Assembly: GCF_009796285.1 (NCBI RefSeq)
Contig: NZ_CP047020.1
Coordinates: 868,001 to 932,000 of the forward strand
Direction of reading: 5' to 3'
DNA: 64,000 nt
Origin: Streptomyces broussonetiae
Lineage (GTDB): Bacteria > Actinomycetota > Actinomycetes > Streptomycetales > Streptomycetaceae
Below the pieces are notes generated by a model. It worked only from the letters and a program-made list of their open reading frames with translations. It was not told the origin of the DNA and searched no databases. Positions 23,993 to 31,905 of the stretch are shown piece after piece (position 1 is the stretch's first letter; every line of letters begins with the position of its first letter). Position numbers and translations under genes: made by a program.

Positions 23993-24886
23993 ATGGCACT
24001 GTTGCGCCCCTCCTCGCGCACCCGCAGGCGCGGCGCCGACGGCGACCGCATCTGGACCTGGCTCATGCTGCCGGGCACCCTGTGGATGACCGGGTTCCTG
24101 ATCGCCTCGCTGGCGCTGGTCGCCGTCCTCGCCGTCGGCACCACCGACGACCTCGGCAACCCGCGCTTCGGCTTCGACCTGTCCGGCGTCCGTGCCCTCG
24201 CCGATCCCGCCTACACCGAGGTCCTGGCCCGCTCCCTCGGCTACGCCCTGCTGACCTGCGCGATCTGCCTGCTGATCGCCTACCCGGTGGCGTACACCAT
24301 CGCCCTGCACGGCGGACGGTACAAACACGCGCTGATCGCCGCGATCGTGGTCCCGTTCTTCGCCAACTACCTGGTCCGCATGTACGGCTGGTCGGTCGTC
24401 CTGTCCGACGACGGACCGGTGCTGCGTGCGCTGCGGGCCGTCGGGCTGGCAGACGCGAACACAAAGATCCTCAACACCGGCGTCGGGGTGGTCGCGGGTC
24501 TCGTCTACGGCTTCGTCGTCTTCATGATCATCCCGCTGTACGCGGCCCTGGAGCGCCTCGACGTCTCGCTCATCGAAGCCGGCCGCGACCTGTACGGCGG
24601 CCCCGTCCGCACCTTCTTCTTCGTCACCCTGCCCGCCACCCGGCAGGGCGCGGCGGCCGGGCTCGTCCTGGTCTTCCTGCCCTCGATGGGCGACTTCGTC
24701 AGCGCACAGCTCATGGGAGGGCCGGACCAGATCATGATCGGCAACCTGATCCAGGACAAGTTCTTCCAGGGCCAGAACTGGCCGCTGGGCTCCGCGCTCA
24801 CCATGCTGCTGATGCTCGTCCTGCTGGTCGGGATGTTGGGCTACCTGCGGCGCACCCGTAAGGACGAGGCGGAGGCCCGCCGATGA
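23993..24886 (+). CDS. ABC transporter permease, PotB type
   Basis: A 297-residue inner-membrane permease with about six transmembrane helices. It carries the EAA-type loop that contacts the ATPase (YAALERLDVSLIEAGRDLYG, then PVRTFFFVTLPATRQGAAAG). ATG 23993 begins one base after the stop codon of the binding protein gene. It pairs with the next gene to form the membrane channel. Confidence 0.9.
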   Translation: MALLRPSSRTRRRGADGDRIWTWLMLPGTLWMTGFLIASLALVAVLAVGTTDDLGNPRFGFDLSGVRALADPAYTEVLARSLGYALLTCAICLLIAYPVAYTIALHGGRYKHALIAAIVVPFFANYLVRMYGWSVVLSDDGPVLRALRAVGLADANTKILNTGVGVVAGLVYGFVVFMIIPLYAALERLDVSLIEAGRDLYGGPVRTFFFVTLPATRQGAAAGLVLVFLPSMGDFVSAQLMGGPDQIMIGNLIQDKFFQGQNWPLGSALTMLLMLVLLVGMLGYLRRTRKDEAEARR

Positions 24887-25770
24887 CCCTGCTCAAGCTG
24901 CCCTCCGCCACGGCCGCCTCACGTCCGGCGCTGCGTCCCCGCGCCCGAGGCCGGCGGGGCCGTGCCGGCCGCAAACCCCGCGTGCTCGTCGCCGTCACCG
25001 CACTCTTCTTCGCCCTGCTCTACCTGCCCATCGCGGTCGTCACCCTGTTCTCGTTCAACTCCAAGAAGTCCCCGACCGTCTTCGGCGGGTTCAGCCTGCG
25101 CTGGTACCGCGCCTTCGTCCACGACGACGTACTGATCTCCTCCCTGGGGACCAGTCTGCGCATCTCCCTGGTGGCGATGGCCGGTTCGGTCGTGCTCGGG
25201 GTGGCGCTCGCTCTCGGCCTGGTGCGCTGCCGCACCCGGCTGGGCCCGCTGGCCGGACTGATCATGCTGGTGCCGCTGATCACGCCGGAGATCGTCACCG
25301 GCGTCGCGTCGATGCTGCTGTTCAAGGGGCTGGGCGTGGACCTGTCCACGGGCACGGTGATGCTCGCCGAGATCACCTTCTCGATCTCCTACGTCACCGT
25401 CATCCTGCGCTCCCGGGTCGCCGCGCTGAATCCGGAGGTGGAGGAGGCCGCGATGGACCTCGGCGCCACCCGCTGGCAGGCGGTCCGGCTGGTGACCCTG
25501 CCGGCTCTGCTGCCTGCCGTGCTGGCCAGTGCCGTACTGATCTTCGCGCTGGTCTTCGACGACTTCGTCCTCGCCTACTTCACCACCGGCGTCGACCCCC
25601 AGCCACTGTCCGTGCGGATCTACTCCGCGATCCGCTTCGGGGTGCAGCCCACCATCAACGCCGTCGGCACGCTGATGCTCGTGGGATCCGTGTGCCTGAT
25701 CGCGCTGGCCCTGTTCATCCCGCGCCTCTTCGGCCGCCGCGGCGGCCTCGACATCCTCTCCGGAGAGTGA
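24883..25770 (+). CDS. ABC transporter permease, PotC type
   Basis: A 295-residue permease with a basic N-terminal extension (RPRARGRRGRAGRKPR) before the first helix and about six helices. The motif FSFNSKKSPTVFGGFSLRWY is typical of PotC, and the EAA loop reads EVEEAAMDLGATRWQAVRLV. The start codon overlaps the stop of the PotB-type gene (ATGA, 24883-24886), giving coupled translation and equal amounts of the two subunits. Confidence 0.9.
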   Translation: MTLLKLPSATAASRPALRPRARGRRGRAGRKPRVLVAVTALFFALLYLPIAVVTLFSFNSKKSPTVFGGFSLRWYRAFVHDDVLISSLGTSLRISLVAMAGSVVLGVALALGLVRCRTRLGPLAGLIMLVPLITPEIVTGVASMLLFKGLGVDLSTGTVMLAEITFSISYVTVILRSRVAALNPEVEEAAMDLGATRWQAVRLVTLPALLPAVLASAVLIFALVFDDFVLAYFTTGVDPQPLSVRIYSAIRFGVQPTINAVGTLMLVGSVCLIALALFIPRLFGRRGGLDILSGE

Positions 25771-25773
25771 CCC

Positions 25774-26844
25774 ATGGACGCGACCCCGGCCGTCCGCCTC
25801 GACGGCGTCTCCAAGCAGTTCGCGGACTCCTACGCCGTCCGCCGTCTCGACCTCGACATCGAGGCCGGCCACTTCTTCTCGCTGCTGGGCCCCTCCGGCT
25901 GCGGCAAGACCACCACCCTGCGCATGATCGGCGGCTTCAGCGACCCGACGGAGGGCGCGGTGCTGCTCGCCGGTGAGGACGTGACCGCGCTGCCGCCGAA
26001 CCGGCGCAACGTCAACACGGTCTTCCAGAGCTATGCGTTGTTCGACCACCTGAGCATCGCCGACAACGTCGCCTTCGGCCTCAGGCGCAAGGGTGTCGCC
26101 AAGGCCGACATTCGGCAGCGAGTCGGCGAGATGCTGGACCTGGTCCAGCTCACCGGCCTCGCCGGCCGCAGGCCGAGTACTCTCTCCGGCGGCCAGCGTC
26201 AGCGCGTCGCGCTCGCCCGCGCGCTGGTCAACCGTCCGGCCGTCCTGCTCCTGGACGAGCCGCTGGCCGCCCTCGACCTCAAGCTGCGCCGGCAGATGCA
26301 GGTGGAGCTGAAGCAGATCCAGCGCGAGGTCGGCATCACCTTCGTCTTCGTCACCCATGACCAGGACGAGGCGCTGACGATGTCGGACCGGATCGCCGTG
26401 CTGAGCGAGGGCCGCATCGAGCAGTGCGGCACCCCCGAGGACGTCTACGAGCACCCCGCCAGCCGGTTCGTGGCCTCCTTCATGGGCACGTCCAACCTGA
26501 TGACCGGGACCTACCGGGGCGGCGAGGTGTCCCTGGACGGCGGTCCCGCCCTGCCGGTCGGCGCCCGCACCGGCATCACGGACGGCGCCCCGGTCAGCGT
26601 CTCGGTACGCCCCGAGAAGATCTGGCTCTCCGATTTCGAGCCGGACATGTCGGTGCTGTCGGGAGTGATCCGCGAGACGGTCTACAGCGGCCCGACCACG
26701 ACCTACCTCATCGAACTCGCCCCGGGCGTCACGCTGTCGGTGCTGGAGCAGAACACGGCCCGCGCGCGCATGGAGGACCGCTGGAGCGGCGGCGAGACGG
26801 TGGAGTTCGGCTGGCGGCCGGAACACTGCCTGGTCCTGGCCTGA
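25774..26844 (+). CDS. ABC transporter ATP-binding protein, PotA type
   Basis: A 356-residue ATPase that energises the importer. Walker A GPSGCGKTT (39-47), signature LSGGQ (137-141), Walker B LLLDEP (158-163) and switch His in FVTHDQDEAL are present, followed by a TOBE domain (SVSVRPEKIWLSDFE, FGWRPEHCLVL). GGAGAG lies six bases before ATG 25774. In this position after PotD-, PotB- and PotC-type genes the set is complete, so the importer should be functional. Confidence 0.92.
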   Translation: MDATPAVRLDGVSKQFADSYAVRRLDLDIEAGHFFSLLGPSGCGKTTTLRMIGGFSDPTEGAVLLAGEDVTALPPNRRNVNTVFQSYALFDHLSIADNVAFGLRRKGVAKADIRQRVGEMLDLVQLTGLAGRRPSTLSGGQRQRVALARALVNRPAVLLLDEPLAALDLKLRRQMQVELKQIQREVGITFVFVTHDQDEALTMSDRIAVLSEGRIEQCGTPEDVYEHPASRFVASFMGTSNLMTGTYRGGEVSLDGGPALPVGARTGITDGAPVSVSVRPEKIWLSDFEPDMSVLSGVIRETVYSGPTTTYLIELAPGVTLSVLEQNTARARMEDRWSGGETVEFGWRPEHCLVLA

Positions 26845-26868
26845 GTCACTTCGCAGGGAGCGAAACCG

Positions 26869-28182
26869 ATGCATCACGACGTGATCGTGCTCGGGGCCGG
26901 GCTCGCCGGCCTCGCCGCCGCGCGTGACCTCGCCGCCGTCGGCACCGACGTGCTCGTCCTGGAGGCCCGGGACCGTGTCGGCGGCCGGGTCGAGCAGACC
27001 CGCACGCCCGACGGCCGTACCGTCCAGCTGGGCGGCGAAGTGGTCGGCTCGGCGCACACCGCCTACCTTCAACTCGCCAAGGAACTTGGCCTGGAGCTGG
27101 TTCCCAGCTACGTCGCCGAACCCGGCCGTCTCACCCGTTCCACCCCCGAAGGGCTGTCCGCCGGAGACCCACCGCACTGGTTCGGCCCCGGCGACATGAC
27201 CCAACACCGGCGGCTCGGCGAGGAGTTCAGCGATCTGGCCGCCACGGTCGACCCGAACGACCCCTGGTCGCACCCGGAGGCGACTGCCCTGGACCGGCTG
27301 TCCGTGGCCGACTGGCTGCGCTCCTGCCATGCCTCACCCGCCGTGGTACGGCTGTGGGACATCGGTCAACTGGCCCTGGCCGGGGGATCGTACGAACGCA
27401 TCTCGCTCCTGGCGGCGCTGCGCAAGAGCGCCGCGGTCCCCGGCACGGGCGACTACGACTACGACGACTGGGAGGGGCTGCGACCGGCGGCCGGATCGGC
27501 CACCCTCGCGGAGGTCATGGGCCGCGAGCTGGGCCCGCGCATCCGCCTCGGCGCGCCCGTCGCCGCACTGGACGTACGGCCCGGCCACTGCACCGTGCGC
27601 CTGGTCACCGGCGAGGTCCTCACTTCGGCCGCAGTGGTGTGCGCCCTGCCGGTGGGGCCGCTGCGGTCGGTCGCCGTCACCGGCGTGAGCGACGCCCGCC
27701 TCGGCTCGCTGCACCGCCAACGCCAGGCGACGGCCGCGAAGTTCACCGCCGTGTACGACCGCCCCTTCTGGCGCGCCGACGGCCTCAGCGGCCTGTCCGA
27801 GACCGAAGGCGTGCTGGGCAGTACCTGGCCGCAGAACGAGGGCGTGCTGTCGGCGCTGGTACCGCCCGAGCGCTACGGCGTCCTGCTGGGCACGCCGCCT
27901 CACCGGCGCACCCTCGAGCTGCTCGCCGAAGTCGCCACCATGTTCGGCGACGAGGCGCTGCGGCCGTCCTCCTGTCACCTGCGGCTGTGGGGCAGCGACC
28001 CGTGGACCCAGGGCTATGTCACCCAGTGGCCGCCGGGCGAGGTGATGGCGGTCGGCCCGCTGCACGGTACCCACGAACCACCGTTCTACGTCTGCGGCTC
28101 GGACCAGTGGGTCGCGGGGTACATGGAAGGCGCGGTCCGCACCGGCCGGGCGGCTGCCGAGGAGGCGTTGCACCGTGGCTGA
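26869..28182 (+). CDS. FAD-dependent amine oxidase (flavin monoamine oxidase family)
   Basis: A 437-residue flavoenzyme with N-terminal dinucleotide motif VIVLGAGLAGLAAARDLAA and the following LEARDRVGGRVEQ, both hallmarks of the monoamine oxidase family; the C-terminal flavin motif is present in FYVCGSDQWVAGYMEGAVRT. It should oxidise an imported amine to an aldehyde, releasing ammonia or amine and hydrogen peroxide. CAGGGAGCG precedes ATG 26869. Its stop lies eight bases inside the following aldehyde dehydrogenase gene, linking the two steps. Confidence 0.88.
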   Translation: MHHDVIVLGAGLAGLAAARDLAAVGTDVLVLEARDRVGGRVEQTRTPDGRTVQLGGEVVGSAHTAYLQLAKELGLELVPSYVAEPGRLTRSTPEGLSAGDPPHWFGPGDMTQHRRLGEEFSDLAATVDPNDPWSHPEATALDRLSVADWLRSCHASPAVVRLWDIGQLALAGGSYERISLLAALRKSAAVPGTGDYDYDDWEGLRPAAGSATLAEVMGRELGPRIRLGAPVAALDVRPGHCTVRLVTGEVLTSAAVVCALPVGPLRSVAVTGVSDARLGSLHRQRQATAAKFTAVYDRPFWRADGLSGLSETEGVLGSTWPQNEGVLSALVPPERYGVLLGTPPHRRTLELLAEVATMFGDEALRPSSCHLRLWGSDPWTQGYVTQWPPGEVMAVGPLHGTHEPPFYVCGSDQWVAGYMEGAVRTGRAAAEEALHRG

Positions 28183-29608
28183 GAACACCGGCCTCACGAC
28201 CGTCCTCAACCACATCGGCGGCAAGGAGGTGCCGGCCGCCTCGGGCATTACCCTGCCGTTGGTCGATCCCGCCACCGCGCTCCCGCACGGCACGGCTCCG
28301 GTCTGCGGACCGGAGGATGTGGACGCGGCCTGCCGGGCGGCGCGGGAGGCCTTCCCCGGCTGGTCGGCCTCCACTGCGGCGGCACGGCAGACCGCGCTGC
28401 TGCGCCTCGCCGACGCCCTGGAACGGGAGGCGGCTGCCGTGGCGGACGCCGAGGTGGGCGACACGGGTAAGCCGCGGGCTCTCTTCCTGGCGGACGAACT
28501 GCCCGCGATCGTGGACGTGTTGCGCTATTTCGCCGGAGCCGCGCGCAACCTGCCGGGCGTCGCGGCCGCCGAGTACACCCCGGGCCGCACCTCGATTCTG
28601 CGGCGCGAACCGGTCGGCGTCTGCGCCCAGATCACGCCGTGGAACTACCCGCTGATGATGGCCGTCTGGAAGATCGCCCCCGCGCTGGCCGCCGGCAACA
28701 CGGTCGTGCTGAAACCATCCGAAACCACCCCCTCGTCCGCGGCGCTGCTCGCCCGGCTGGCCGCCGAGCAGCTACCGCCCGGCGTGCTCAACGTGGTGTG
28801 CGGAGACCGTGACACCGGACGTCTGCTCGTCGCCCACCCCGACGTCCGGCTGGTCGCCGTCACCGGCAGTGTCCGCGCCGGACAGGAGATCGCGGCCGCC
28901 GCGGCGGCGGACCTCAAGCGGCTGCACCTCGAACTCGGCGGCAACGCGCCGGTCCTGGTCCACGAGGACGCCGATCTGGACGACGCGGTCGAGCAGTTGT
29001 CGTACCTGTCCTTCTACAACGCGGGCCAGGACTGTACGGCGGCGACCAGGATCCTGGTCGACCGGCGGATCCACGACGCCTTCCTGGACGCCTTCGCGCG
29101 CCGGGCCGCAGAGCGCGTACCGGGTACCTCCGAGGACGATCACGCCGACTTCGGGCCACTCGCCCATGCCGGCCAACTCGCGGCCGCGTGTGGGGTGTTG
29201 GAACGGCTCCCGGCGCACGCCGAGGTGGTCGCCGGGGGCGGGGTGCCGGACCGGCCCGGCTACTTCCACCGGGCCACGGTGGTCGCCGGAGCGCGGCAGG
29301 AGGACGAGATCGTACGGAGTGAGGTGTTCGGCCCGGTCGTCACCGTGCAGCCCTTCGCCGACGAGTCCGAGGCCTTGCGGATGGCGAACGCCGTCCCGCA
29401 GGGGCTGGCCGCAAGTGTCTGGACCCGCGACCACGACCGCGCCATGCGCGCGAGCCGGGCGCTGCACACCGGCATCGTCTGGGTCAACACGCATGGCACG
29501 ACCGTCTCGGAGATGCCGCACGGCGGCGTGCGGCACTCCGGGTACGGCAGTGATCTCTCCCTCACGGGTCTGCTGGACTACACGCAGGTCAAGCACGTCA
29601 TGCTGTGA
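28175..29608 (+). CDS. NAD(P)-dependent aldehyde dehydrogenase (betaine/aminobutyraldehyde type)
   Basis: A 477-residue aldehyde dehydrogenase. Substrate motifs: ITPWNYPL with the conserved Asn, catalytic E253 (LELGGNAP) and nucleophile C287 (NAGQDCTAA). The nearest named groups are betaine-aldehyde and gamma-aminobutyraldehyde dehydrogenases, which fits oxidation of the aldehyde made by the amine oxidase. GTG 28175 overlaps the upstream gene by eight bases. At the far end it overlaps the converging SRPBCC gene by 11 bases. Confidence 0.9.
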   Translation: MAENTGLTTVLNHIGGKEVPAASGITLPLVDPATALPHGTAPVCGPEDVDAACRAAREAFPGWSASTAAARQTALLRLADALEREAAAVADAEVGDTGKPRALFLADELPAIVDVLRYFAGAARNLPGVAAAEYTPGRTSILRREPVGVCAQITPWNYPLMMAVWKIAPALAAGNTVVLKPSETTPSSAALLARLAAEQLPPGVLNVVCGDRDTGRLLVAHPDVRLVAVTGSVRAGQEIAAAAAADLKRLHLELGGNAPVLVHEDADLDDAVEQLSYLSFYNAGQDCTAATRILVDRRIHDAFLDAFARRAAERVPGTSEDDHADFGPLAHAGQLAAACGVLERLPAHAEVVAGGGVPDRPGYFHRATVVAGARQEDEIVRSEVFGPVVTVQPFADESEALRMANAVPQGLAASVWTRDHDRAMRASRALHTGIVWVNTHGTTVSEMPHGGVRHSGYGSDLSLTGLLDYTQVKHVML

Positions 29609-30020
29609 CGCCTGCCGGACCGCCCTCGAGGATCTCCTTGAGGGCGGCGAGTTCGGTGTCGACCAGGTCGGTCTGCTGCCTGAACTCCGAGTCGGTGAGC
29701 GACGGCGGCTGATGGAAGGTGATCATGAACTCGGTGCCGTCGCCGTTGGGAACCACGCGGGCCGGGACCCGCCAGGAGGCGGTGTCGTCGACGTAGTCGT
29801 GATCGAGGATGCCGAACTCGGCGTTGGCCCGCAGCCGGAGCCCGGCCGGGCCCAGCGGAGTGGACATCCGCCACCAGTCGGGGTCGTCGGTGGGTTCGAT
29901 GGACCGGACGTTGACCACGGCCCACCTGGGCCAGTTGGCAGGGTCGGCGAGGAAGGCGAACACCTGCTCGCGCGGGCGGTCGATGCCGATGGTCTTGGTG
30001 ACGGAGTTCTTGATGCTCAT
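29598..30020 (-). CDS. SRPBCC-family protein (polyketide cyclase/START-like fold)
   Basis: A 140-residue protein of the SRPBCC fold: VTKTIGIDRPREQVFAFLAD, NWPRWAVVNVRSIEP and a C-terminal long helix (LTDSEFRQQTDLVDTELAAL). Such proteins bind small hydrophobic ligands. It follows the MarR gene by 12 bases in the same direction, suggesting a two-gene operon under the MarR protein. GAGAGAAG precedes ATG 30020. Ligand and role unknown; it may sequester or modify the compound sensed by the MarR regulator. Confidence 0.85.
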   Translation of the reverse strand: MSIKNSVTKTIGIDRPREQVFAFLADPANWPRWAVVNVRSIEPTDDPDWWRMSTPLGPAGLRLRANAEFGILDHDYVDDTASWRVPARVVPNGDGTEFMITFHQPPSLTDSEFRQQTDLVDTELAALKEILEGGPAGVTA

Positions 30021-30032
30021 GATGCGCTTCTC

Positions 30033-30485
30033 TCAGGGGTTGCCGGGCGGCGCCGCGGGATGGGTCTCGCCCACCAGCCGCCGGATCCATTGCTCCAACT
30101 GCCGGCGCTGACCGGCGTCGAGGGAGCCGAAGTAGTGGTTGTCGTTGCGGTCGGCCAGCTCGGCCAGCTCCGGCACCAGCGCCTGCCCCTGGCCGGTCAG
30201 GACGAGCCGGACCGTGCGCCGGGAGGCGGGGTCGGGCTCGCGGCGGATGAGGCTCTTGGCCGCCAGGCGGTCGACCAGGCGGGAGACGGCTCCCGGGTCG
30301 ATGTCCATGTGCGCGGCCACGGCCTTGGTGGTGTCGTGGCCGTGGAAGACGCTGATCATCACCCCCCACTGGGAGACGGTGACGTCATGCCGGGCGAGTT
30401 CGGCCTCGAACCGGCTGTGGACCTCGTCCGACAGGCGACGGAGCCAGTAGCCGAGGTGGTCGTGGAGTCCGCTCGTCGTGCTCAC
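30033..30485 (-). CDS. MarR-family transcriptional regulator, probably autoregulated and leaderless
   Basis: A 150-residue MarR regulator with the winged helix clear (TVSQWGVMISVFHGHDTTKA, MDIDPGAVSRLVDRLAAKSL, then the wing RREPDPASRRTVRLVLT). GTG 30485 has no ribosome site. A promoter with -35 TTGACA (complement of 30515-30520) and -10 TAATGA (complement of 30493-30498), 16 bases apart, would start transcription at about the GTG itself, which explains the missing ribosome site. Two copies of TTGTCNNGACAW overlap that promoter, so autorepression is likely. The SRPBCC gene follows. Confidence 0.88.
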   Translation of the reverse strand: MSTTSGLHDHLGYWLRRLSDEVHSRFEAELARHDVTVSQWGVMISVFHGHDTTKAVAAHMDIDPGAVSRLVDRLAAKSLIRREPDPASRRTVRLVLTGQGQALVPELAELADRNDNHYFGSLDAGQRRQLEQWIRRLVGETHPAAPPGNP

Positions 30486-30492
30486 ACATCCA

Positions 30493-30520
30493 TCATTATT
30501 GTCGCGACAACTCTTGTCAA
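30493..30520 (-). promoter_or_regulatory. Promoter of the marR-like gene
   Basis: On the minus strand, TTGACA (30520-30515) and TAATGA (30498-30493) are separated by 16 bases. Start would fall near 30486, at the GTG start codon. Confidence 0.6.
30499..30510. promoter_or_regulatory. MarR operator copy 1
   Basis: TTGTCGCGACAA is a perfect palindrome within the spacer of the promoter. It matches copy 2 as TTGTC-NN-GACA. Confidence 0.65.
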
Positions 30521-30525
30521 GACAT
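30514..30525. promoter_or_regulatory. MarR operator copy 2
   Basis: TTGTCAAGACAT lies 15 bases from copy 1 start to start and overlaps the -35 hexamer. The pair would allow two dimers to block the promoter. Confidence 0.6.
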
Positions 30526-30606
30526 CAATGTGGCAGAGTGGGGCCGCGGAGGAGAAGGGCGCCGGCGACCCCGCCGAGGAACATGCCGAGGACCAGGGTG
30601 ACGCCG
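30525..30606 (-). pseudogene. C-terminal stub of an unidentified membrane protein
   Basis: Reading leftward just after the FAD monooxygenase stop, another frame gives SGVTLVLGMFLGGVAGALLL followed by RGPTLPH and a stop at 30525-30527. This looks like the last transmembrane helix and tail of a membrane protein (for example of the DUF1275 or MFS type) with the rest missing. The only in-frame ATG is inside the helix, so it is probably a remnant. Confidence 0.35.
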
Positions 30607-31848
30607 CTACACCTGCTGTCGGACCGCCGCGGCAGGTGGTCGCTCCCGCAGGGCGCCGTACCCGATGAAGTACGCGGGGATCCGGCGGACCGACCGGGAA
30701 CCGGAGAGCAGGCGCGCCAGGCCCCGGGCCCGTGCCACGCTGCCGAGGGGCGGCCTGCCTTGCAGGACGGGGGCGATGAACCGGGCGTGTGCCATGCGCT
30801 GCAGGGCCTGTGTGGTGACCGTGGTGGGACGGCGGCGGCGCTGCACGCGGCGTACGTCCCGCAGGCTCACGACTCCCTGGCGCAGCGGCTCGGTGAGATA
30901 CCGGGCGGTGGCCACGGCGTCCTGCACCGCGAGGTTGATCCCGATGCCGAAGACCGGGGACATGGCGTGCGCGGCGTCGCCGATGCAGAGCAGGCCGGGG
31001 CGGTACCAGCGGCGCAGCCGGTCCAGGCGTACGTCGAGGAGCTTGACCTCGTCCCAGGAGTGCAGGTCCTGCACGCGGTCGGCCATCCAGGGGGCGGCCG
31101 TGGTGAACTGGGCCCGGAAACGGTCGAGGCCGGCGTCGCGGCGGCGGGTGTCCGTGCCTTTGGGGATGAGTCCGGCGCACTGCCAGTAGTCGCCGCGGTC
31201 GATCATCGCGGACAGGAAGCGGTCACCGGCGACACCGACGAGCCCTTGCGGATCGCCTTCGCGGCGGGGCAGTCGGAACCACCACGCGTCCATCGGGCAG
31301 GCGAAGTGGCGCAGTCCCAGTTCCGGCCGGGAGCGGGCCAGCGATCCGCGGCCGTCACAGGCGACGGTGAGGAGGGCACGCAGCTCGCCGGTGCGGCCGT
31401 CGGAGGTGCGATGGCGCACCCCCTTCACGCGTCCTGACTCGACCAGGAAGGAGGTCGCCTCCGTGTTCATCCGCAGGTGGAAGGACGGCTCGCGGCCGGC
31501 CTCGTCCGCGAGCAGGTCCAGCAGGTCCCACTGGGGCACCATCGCCACGTAGTTGTAGGGACCGGGCAGCACCGAGAGGTCGCCCACCGTGAGCATCGAA
31601 CGGCCGGGTCCGACCGGCAGTTGGACGGTGCGGACCCGGCGCTGCGGCAACCGGGCGAAGCGCTCGGCCAGGCCGAGTTCGTCGAGCAGTGCCAGGGTGG
31701 AGGGATGGACGGTGTCGCCGCGGAAGTCACGCAGGAAGTCGCCGTGCTTCTCCAGCACCGTCACGTCGATGCCGGAGCGGGCCAGCAGCAGGGCGAGCAC
31801 CATGCCCGCGGGGCCGCCACCCACGACACAGCACGTGGTCTGTTCCAT
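30607..31848 (-). CDS. FAD-dependent monooxygenase (PHBH-like class A)
   Basis: A 413-residue class A flavoprotein monooxygenase, expected to hydroxylate an aromatic or similar compound with NAD(P)H and oxygen. Motifs: CCVVGGGPAGMVLALLLARS (FAD), the DG motif ACDGRGSLAR, and the GD motif CIGDAAHAMSPVFGIGINLA. Length and FRGDTVHPST fit the group. AGGA lies five bases before ATG 31848. A near-perfect palindrome (31877-31894) upstream may be its operator. It does not seem to belong to the Xdh operon that ends 57 bases away. Confidence 0.88.
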   Translation of the reverse strand: MEQTTCCVVGGGPAGMVLALLLARSGIDVTVLEKHGDFLRDFRGDTVHPSTLALLDELGLAERFARLPQRRVRTVQLPVGPGRSMLTVGDLSVLPGPYNYVAMVPQWDLLDLLADEAGREPSFHLRMNTEATSFLVESGRVKGVRHRTSDGRTGELRALLTVACDGRGSLARSRPELGLRHFACPMDAWWFRLPRREGDPQGLVGVAGDRFLSAMIDRGDYWQCAGLIPKGTDTRRRDAGLDRFRAQFTTAAPWMADRVQDLHSWDEVKLLDVRLDRLRRWYRPGLLCIGDAAHAMSPVFGIGINLAVQDAVATARYLTEPLRQGVVSLRDVRRVQRRRRPTTVTTQALQRMAHARFIAPVLQGRPPLGSVARARGLARLLSGSRSVRRIPAYFIGYGALRERPPAAAVRQQV

Positions 31849-31876
31849 CGCGGTCCTGCCCTTCGCAGGAGCAGTA

Positions 31877-31894
31877 ATTCACCGATCGATGAAT
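31877..31894. promoter_or_regulatory. Palindromic operator upstream of the FAD monooxygenase gene
   Basis: ATTCACCGATCGATGAAT is an 18-bp inverted repeat with one mismatched pair. It lies 29 bases before the monooxygenase ATG and next to a TAGAAT hexamer (complement of 31895-31900) that could be a -10. Typical of TetR or PadR targets. Confidence 0.5.
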
Positions 31895-31905
31895 ATTCTA
31901 CTCCT

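Noticed and set aside
24919..27330. 803-codon open frame on the minus strand opposite the importer genes
   Set aside because: Gln/Asp/Gly-rich shadow frame; the plus strand has clear PotC, PotA and amine oxidase domains.
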